Source: Nitrospirota bacterium (lineage in GTDB: Bacteria > Nitrospirota > Thermodesulfovibrionia > Thermodesulfovibrionales > JdFR-85). From it: a stretch of 8,778 nucleotides of DNA. The notes beneath the pieces were generated by a model. The model had not been told where the DNA came from. It made no database searches and saw only the letters and a program-made list of their open reading frames with translations. Shown here piece after piece: positions 1 through 4,033 of this stretch (positions within the stretch are counted from its first letter, which is position 1; the number at the start of each line of letters is the position of its first letter). The position numbers were made by a program, and so were the translations under genes. The stretch is from positions 1-8,778 of the forward strand of contig JAADHP010000058.1 in assembly GCA_013151785.1 (NCBI GenBank), given 5' to 3'.

Positions 1-1017
1 CCCATCCTGCCCGCAGCAAGGCTCTTCAGATGTTTCCCTGTAACCTCCATCACGGATTTCTCAATAGTTTGTCCTGCCTCTTCCTCTCCAAGATGCTCCA
101 GCATCATCGCACCCGCACAGATCGCTGCAAGAGGGTTTATCATGTTCTTGCCTGTATACTTCGGTGCAGAACCACCTATGGGTTCAAACATGCTTACACC
201 CTCAGGATTTATATTCCCACCAGCCGCTATCCCCATCCCTCCCTGTATCATTGCCCCAAGATCCGTTATGATATCCCCGAACATGTTGTCCGTTACTATC
301 ACATCAAACCACTCAGGATTCTTTACAAACCACATCGTCATCGCATCCACATGGGCATATTCCGTCTCTATATCTCTATACTCACCCTTTACTTCATTAA
401 ATACCCTCTGCCATAAATCCCATGCAAAGGTCAGCACATTCGTTTTGCCGCAGAGTGTCAACTTCTTCCCCTTGTTCCTCCTCCTGCAGTATTCAAAGGC
501 AAACCTTATACATCTCTCTACACCATACCGGGTGTTGATTGACTCCTGTATGGCTACCTCATGAGGAGTCCCCTTTCTCAGAAAGGCTCCACCACCTACA
601 TAAAGTCCCTCTGTATTTTCTCTGACCACAACAAAATCAATATCATCAGGCCCCTTGTCCTTCAATGGACAGTCCACGCCAGGATAGAGTTTTACAGGCC
701 TTAAATTTATATATTGATCAAGTTCAAACCTCATCCTCAGTAGTATCCCCTTCTCAAGTACGCCGGGTTTTACCTCTGGATGTCCTATGGCTCCAAGCAA
801 TATTGCATCGTAGCCTCTCAGTTCATTAAGGGCACTATCAGGAAGAAGCTCTCCGGTACGAAGGTACCTTTCACCACCAAAATCATAATATTGAAAATTT
901 AGCTTGAAATTATACCTCTTTGATGTAGCCTCAAGTACCTTTACACTCTCCCTTATTACCTCTGGACCAGTTCCATCTCCGGGTATTACTGCTATATTGT
1001 AGCTCTTAGCTCTTCAT
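1..1017 (-). CDS. leuB: 3-isopropylmalate dehydrogenase family protein (3' end outside window; frame broken near the start)
   Basis: Oxidative decarboxylation of a 2-hydroxy acid with NAD(P)+; most likely the 3-isopropylmalate step of leucine synthesis, in the cytoplasm. About 336 residues are visible and the last few tens lie beyond position 1. After repairing the frame, I see GDGTGPEV at residues 11-18, LLR and NLRP at 90-92 and 101-105 (the isopropylmalate-type pocket, not the Ser of isocitrate dehydrogenase), RENTEG 130-135, Y137, K189 in CGKTN, D222, the metal-site motif DNMFGDIITD 241-250, and the cofactor loop GGSAPKYTG 279-287. ATG at 1017-1015 has GGAGG six bases upstream. As read, ATG ATG AAG AGC runs into TAA because AAGAGCT is duplicated; the conserved frame then has no ATG, GTG or TTG until residue 71. 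It could be a real null allele, a switchable allele or a sequence error. The alternative assignment is an isocitrate or tartrate dehydrogenase relative. Confidence 0.8.
1001..1014 (-). repeat. 7-bp perfect tandem duplication disrupting leuB
   Basis: On the coding strand AAGAGCT AAGAGCT occurs directly after ATG ATG. Removing one copy gives M-M-K-S-Y-N-I-A-V-I-P-G-D-G, the expected N-terminus of the family. With both copies the start codon reads into TAA after four codons. The repeat is seen directly; whether it is real or an assembly error cannot be told from one sequence. Confidence 0.9.
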
Positions 1018-1023
1018 CATTAT

Positions 1024-1028
1024 CCTCC
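1024..1028 (-). promoter_or_regulatory. Ribosome binding site of leuB
   Basis: GGAGG on the minus strand lies six bases before the second ATG (1017-1015) and three before the first (1020-1018). The spacing favours the second ATG. A good ribosome binding site is still present in front of the broken frame, which argues for a recent lesion. Confidence 0.75.
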
Positions 1029-1062
1029 AGTTGAATATAGTGGTATGTGAAATTAACTTAAG

Positions 1063-1092
1063 ATTCTATCAGATTTTGAAGGAAAATGTCTA
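1063..1092 (-). promoter_or_regulatory. Candidate sigma70 promoter for leuB
   Basis: On the minus strand TAGACA (1092-1087) and TAGAAT (1068-1063) are separated by 18 bases, with TG one base before the -10 box (extended -10). Each hexamer matches the consensus at five of six positions. Transcription would start near 1056, giving a leader of about 40 bases before the GGAGG. The -10 box lies inside the left inverted end of the 1059-1538 element. Confidence 0.5.
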
Positions 1093-1280
1093 ATAACTGG
1101 GTTGACAGGAGTCCCCCCAAGTTTTTTTAAAAAACCACTCTATAGACAAACTTACGTAGCAGTGCCACGGAGCCTTACAGGCAGACAGAGGTGGTGAAGA
1201 AGACCATGTAGCAATACCGACTGTAACTTACACCAGGATTCCTCCCTATCACCTGAAGGCTGAAAAACTATGGTTTTTTA

Positions 1281-1310
1281 TAATTAAAAATCCCATTGCA
1301 TCAATGGGAT
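1281..1310 (-). terminator. Intrinsic terminator downstream of larB
   Basis: Read on the minus strand, ATCCCATTG-ATG-CAATGGGAT is a perfect 9-bp stem with a 3-base loop, followed at once by a T-rich tail (TTTTT then AATTA). It lies about 225 bases after the larB stop and would end larB transcription before the leuB promoter. On the plus strand no T-run follows, so it should work in one direction only. Confidence 0.6.
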
Positions 1311-1329
1311 GATGAACCACCTCTGCCTG

Positions 1330-1356
1330 CCATGAAAAATCTGCGTTTTTCCATGG
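1330..1356. repeat. Bulged hairpin
   Basis: CCATG AAAAA, loop TCTGCG, TTTTT, a single unpaired C, then CATGG. Ten paired bases with one bulge on the 3' side as read on the plus strand. The next hairpin carries the same kind of bulge. Confidence 0.6.
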
Positions 1357-1370
1357 AGCCCTCTGTCTGT

Positions 1371-1394
1371 CACAAAAGTCTACGACTTTTCGTG
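1371..1394. repeat. Bulged hairpin
   Basis: CAC AAAAGTC, loop TAC, GACTTTT, a single unpaired C, then GTG. Ten paired bases. The bulged C follows the T-run exactly as in the hairpin at 1330-1356, which suggests the two are related or built the same way. Confidence 0.6.
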
Positions 1395-1535
1395 GGCCCC
1401 TTGTTTTAAAAAACTCCAAAAAGTCATGTTGTGATGTTTATCTTTTTTCTTTTCTTTCAACAGGTTCTTTTATTTATAATACATCTTTTGGAGGAACTCC
1501 TGACCGGGTTGATTTCCTGGAATACTGATAGAATC

Positions 1536-2291
1536 TTAGGGCCCCTTCTCCACAATAGCCTTATTTATCTTATGGGCAAGACAGCCTGCACCAAAGCCAT
1601 TGTCTATATTCATCACGGCAATGCCAGGCACACAGGAGTTAAGCATGGAAAAGAGCGCTGTAAGACCTCCGAAAGATGTTCCATATCCTCTCGAGGTAGG
1701 TACTGCTATTATTATCCTGTCAGTAAGGCCACCCACAACCGAGGGAAGTGCGCCTTCCATTCCGGCAACAACAATCAGCACATTGGCCTTTTCTATCCTG
1801 TCCTTATAGGCAAGCAGTCTGTGAATACCGGCCACACCTACATCATACACTGTCTCAACCCTGCTACCAAGAAATTCAGCCGTTACCCCTGCTTCCTCGG
1901 CAACGGGGATGTCAGATGTGCCAGCTGTAATGACCAGAACATTTCCCACACCTGCATTGTTGTTAACAGTGGCAATAACACCTGAATGCGGAAAATACTT
2001 GATACTTCTTGTATTCTTCAGGGCATTATAGATCTCATCGTTAGCCCTGGTGACAAGCACCTTTCCAGTTCTATTTAATATCGCAGTGGCTATCTCCACG
2101 ACCTCTTCAGTGCTTTTTCCTTCAGCAAAAACAACCTCTGGTATTCCCTGTCTTAACTCCCGATGGTGGTCGATATGTGAGGTACCAACTGATTCAAAAG
2201 GAAGGTCTTTTATCACCCTGAGGGTTTCTTCCATGGTAATATCACCGTTCTTGAATTGTTTTAATATCTCTTTAATCTGGGAAAAATCCAT
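1536..2291 (-). CDS. larB: LarB, nickel-pincer cofactor biosynthesis (AIR carboxylase-like)
   Basis: LarB carboxylates nicotinate adenine dinucleotide at C5 of the pyridine ring and cleaves its phosphoanhydride to give the dicarboxylate mononucleotide that LarE and LarC turn into the nickel-pincer cofactor of lactate racemase and relatives. The 251 residues match the usual length. The N-terminal part (about 1-115) includes GTSHIDHHRELRQGIPEV at 36-53. The C-terminal PurE/AIRC-like domain (about 116-250) includes ITAGTSDIPVAEEA 121-134, VAGMEGALPSVVGG 175-188, PTSRGYGTSFGG 198-209 and NSC at 218-220. C220 corresponds to the cysteine I recall as binding substrate in the Lactiplantibacillus enzyme. 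The first in-frame ATG follows an upstream TAA closely, so the start is secure, but no Shine-Dalgarno sequence is visible. No larC, larE or larA is in the window. It is transcribed away from the response-regulator gene. Confidence 0.93.
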   Translation of the reverse strand: MDFSQIKEILKQFKNGDITMEETLRVIKDLPFESVGTSHIDHHRELRQGIPEVVFAEGKSTEEVVEIATAILNRTGKVLVTRANDEIYNALKNTRSIKYFPHSGVIATVNNNAGVGNVLVITAGTSDIPVAEEAGVTAEFLGSRVETVYDVGVAGIHRLLAYKDRIEKANVLIVVAGMEGALPSVVGGLTDRIIIAVPTSRGYGTSFGGLTALFSMLNSCVPGIAVMNIDNGFGAGCLAHKINKAIVEKGP

Positions 2292-2295
2292 TTTA

Positions 2296-2309
2296 ATATT
2301 TTAAAATAT
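2296..2309. promoter_or_regulatory. AT-only palindrome in the divergent promoter region
   Basis: ATATTTTAAAATAT is a perfect 14-bp palindrome placed five bases before the larB start codon and four bases before the -35 box of the divergent promoter. It may be an operator or only AT-rich promoter DNA; nothing ties it to a regulator. Confidence 0.3.
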
Positions 2310-2312
2310 CAC

Positions 2313-2341
2313 TTGACATTTTTTGTGCATACCAATAAAAT
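2313..2341 (+). promoter_or_regulatory. Sigma70 promoter of the response-regulator gene
   Basis: TTGACA (2313-2318), a 17-base spacer and TAAAAT (2336-2341) form a near-consensus promoter. Transcription should start near 2348, leaving a leader of about 40 bases. The same two hexamers with the same spacing recur at 8360-8388. Confidence 0.75.
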
Positions 2342-2388
2342 TTAAGTGTTATGAAAAACGAGGCTGACTCGTAAAAGAGAGGTGAATT

Positions 2389-3552
2389 ATGTCAAAAAAG
2401 CTTCTTTTGGCTGATGATAGTGTCACAATCCAGAAGGTAGTAGAACTTCTACTATCTGATGAGAATTTTGAGATTAAATCCGTAAACAACGGAGAAGAGG
2501 CATGGTCGGTAATAAAGGATTTCAATCCTGACATTGTACTTGCTGATATAGAAATGCCCAATATGAATGGATATCAACTCTGTGAAAAGATAAAAAATGA
2601 TGAGTCCCTTTCCCATATCCCTGTAATTCTCTTAGCAGGTGCCTTTGAACCCCTTGATGAGGAGCTGGCAAGGGATGTAAGGGCTGATGACTATCTTGTA
2701 AAACCCTTTGAATCACAGGAGCTTATAAGCAAACTCAATGCTATTCTTGCTTCTAAGGAAATAGAGGAGGCTGTAGCTAGTACTGAGGAACCGGAGAGTC
2801 TTGAAGAGGCAGAGGTTGTTACTGAACATGTTGAAGATGAAACCCTTGAGGTCGAGGCAGTAGAGGTAGCTGCACCTGTAGATGAAGTGGACATTTTAGA
2901 GGAGGAACTCATGACTGAAACTGCTGAAGAGGCAGGTGTTATAGAAGAAGTGTCTGATGAGATTAAGGGATCTGAAGAGATATCAGTCACTGAAGAAGCC
3001 ACAATAATTGAAGAAGAACAGCCAGCAATAGCAGAGGAAAAAGCTGAAGAAACGGCCTCCATGGAACCAGTAGAGACTTCAGCAGAGGAGTCAGCTTTAG
3101 AAGATGTTTCAGAGGGTACTGCTCTGGAAGAAGCGATCACCACACAGCCAACAGCAGAGCTAAAGATCGAAGCCCCCTCCTCTGAAGAGATATTGCAGAT
3201 TATAGAAAACAAAGTTGAGGATAAGATAGCCGGCATCTTCAAAGGTATCTCTTTGCCTGTTACAGAAGATGAGATCAGGGAACAGATAAATCAAAAGATA
3301 GACGAACTTGTCCTGTCTTCGGATATCAACGGTGCAATTGCCAGGGCTATTGAAGAAACCTTAAAAACATCCATTGAACGATTAGCCGAAGAGACCATCC
3401 CCCGTATAATCGAAGAAACTATAAAAACAACCATTGAAGAAATAAGCGACTCTTTGAAACAACAGGTGGAAAAGATCATATGGGAGACCGTACCTGATCT
3501 GGCAGAAACAATTATTACCAAGGAGATTGAGAAGATAAAATCGACTTTTTAG
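2389..3552 (+). CDS. Response regulator with acidic linker and PopZ-like C-terminal helices
   Basis: Residues 1-120 form a receiver domain: acidic pair D9-D10, phosphoacceptor D53 in LADIEMPNMNG, and K105 in LVKPFE. The usual Thr/Ser after beta-4 is replaced by Ala or Gly (ILLAGAFEP, 80-88), a wording I associate with a proteobacterial receiver subfamily. Residues about 123-264 are a low-complexity, Glu-rich, probably disordered linker. Residues 265-387 look helical, with an internal repeat: ET-I/V-P at 335-338 and 366-369, each followed by an amphipathic helix ending IExI, 31 residues apart. The last one (W365, P369, then LAE and KEIEKI) resembles the C-terminal assembly helix of PopZ/DUF2497. 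There is no DNA-binding or enzymatic output domain. GAGGTG lies just before ATG 2389. The gene has its own promoter and stands alone. A scaffold or polar-localisation role is an inference. Confidence 0.85.
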   Translation: MSKKLLLADDSVTIQKVVELLLSDENFEIKSVNNGEEAWSVIKDFNPDIVLADIEMPNMNGYQLCEKIKNDESLSHIPVILLAGAFEPLDEELARDVRADDYLVKPFESQELISKLNAILASKEIEEAVASTEEPESLEEAEVVTEHVEDETLEVEAVEVAAPVDEVDILEEELMTETAEEAGVIEEVSDEIKGSEEISVTEEATIIEEEQPAIAEEKAEETASMEPVETSAEESALEDVSEGTALEEAITTQPTAELKIEAPSSEEILQIIENKVEDKIAGIFKGISLPVTEDEIREQINQKIDELVLSSDINGAIARAIEETLKTSIERLAEETIPRIIEETIKTTIEEISDSLKQQVEKIIWETVPDLAETIITKEIEKIKSTF

Positions 3553-3576
3553 GCAGTTCAAGACAGCCCACAATAT

Positions 3577-3599
3577 ATACTCCTTTAAAAAGGGAGTAT
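3577..3599 (+). terminator. Hairpin after the response-regulator gene, possible weak terminator
   Basis: ATACTCCTTT, loop AAA, AAGGGAGTAT: a 10-bp stem with one G-T pair, starting 25 bases after the stop codon. No T-run follows, so it may stabilise the 3' end of the mRNA and need not terminate transcription. Confidence 0.4.
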
Positions 3600-3781
3600 T
3601 CAAACCATTGAGATTAGGTATCTATATTGAACAATTTCGTGATATATATTGCAAATTGCCCTTTGACTTTAGAGTTAGTTTTAAATTTGTGATGATTCAT
3701 TAGTAAGTTTAAGGATAGATGGGTATTATAGTAAGCACTTTTACCCTAAAATAGCGATTGACTTTTTAGTCAGAACTCTAT
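3600..3781. other. AT-rich intergenic sequence without a recognised gene
   Basis: No open frame of note. There is a small TGACT-TTTT-AGTCA inverted repeat (3759-3772). A TTGACT (3758-3763) lies 15 bases before TATAGG (3779-3784), a poor promoter-like pair pointing into the palindromic element that follows. I see no T-box, riboswitch or tRNA here. Confidence 0.4.
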
Positions 3782-3915
3782 AGGTATATAGGTATTGCCT
3801 TCTCAGTCATTCTCGCATGCCATCCGTGGCATGCTCCGAGGAGAAAATCAGGTTCACCCTCCTGGTGAACCTCCTTGATTTTCTGAAGCCCTTCAAAGGC
3901 AATACCTATATACCT
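3782..3915. repeat. 134-bp nested palindromic element (cruciform / three-way junction)
   Basis: The outer arms are a perfect 20-bp inverted repeat (3782-3801 / 3896-3915; AGGTATATAGGTATTGCCTT). Inside are two hairpins: an 8-bp stem GCATGCCA / TGGCATGC with loop TCCG (3815-3834), and a long stem at 3842-3884. The long stem pairs AGAAAATC with GATTTTCT and AGGTTCACC with GGTGAACCT around loop CTCCT, with a bulge on the 3' side. The left arm also contains a tandem ATAGGTAT ATAGGTAT. No coding frame. This looks like a REP/MITE-type mobile repeat or a structured RNA gene; I cannot tell which from a single copy. Confidence 0.75.
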
Positions 3916-3992
3916 CTGCTCCTGTGCATGATCTTTTTCTATCGCAGGATTTGGATTTTATGGATATATCTGAATAGCCAATTTTGTTAAAA

Positions 3993-3998
3993 TATAAT
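3993..3998 (+). promoter_or_regulatory. Candidate -10 box for the valS operon
   Basis: A perfect TATAAT lies 35 bases before the valS ATG, which would give a leader of about 29 bases. No convincing -35 hexamer sits 16-18 bases upstream, so recognition may need an activator or use a weak -35. Confidence 0.4.
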
Positions 3999-4033
3999 GC
4001 TGTATTTTAAATCCACAACATGTTGAGGTGACC

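Larger units (their letters stand above)
1059..1538. repeat. Gene-free interval with inverted ends; candidate non-autonomous element
   Basis: TAAGATTCTATCAG (1059-1072) is repeated exactly, inverted, at 1525-1538. Similarity continues inward with gaps, for example CAGGAGTCCCCCCAA near 1106-1120 against CAGGAGTTCCTCCAA inverted near 1486-1500. The interior holds a second inverted pair, 1180-1195 / 1316-1331, matching at 15 of 16 bases, and three hairpins (1290-1310, 1330-1356, 1371-1394). No protein-coding frame in it looks real. The right end overlaps the larB stop codon (1536-1538). The whole could be a degenerate MITE-like or REP-like element, or an intergenic region with several regulatory hairpins. 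I see no clear target-site duplication. Confidence 0.5.

Noticed and set aside
30..564. Plus-strand open frames of 128 and 140 codons at the left edge
   Set aside because: They lie antisense to a well-conserved leuB-like frame and show no protein signature.
1431..1985. Plus-strand 184-codon frame with a hydrophobic start
   Set aside because: Most of it is antisense to larB and the start falls in the intergenic repeat region; the hydrophobic run comes from a T-rich stretch.
2691..3242. Minus-strand Ser-rich 183-codon frame
   Set aside because: It is the antisense shadow of the Glu-rich linker of the response regulator (GAA/GAG codons read as TTC/CTC or TCT/TCA in the other frames).
4028..4030. 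GTG start for valS
   Set aside because: It lies within the GAGGTG Shine-Dalgarno sequence; ATG 4034 has correct spacing.
3600..4033. T-box leader in front of valS
   Set aside because: The long leader suggested it, but I find no T-box consensus (AGGGTGGNACCGCG), and the GGTGAACC segment is half of a self-contained palindrome.
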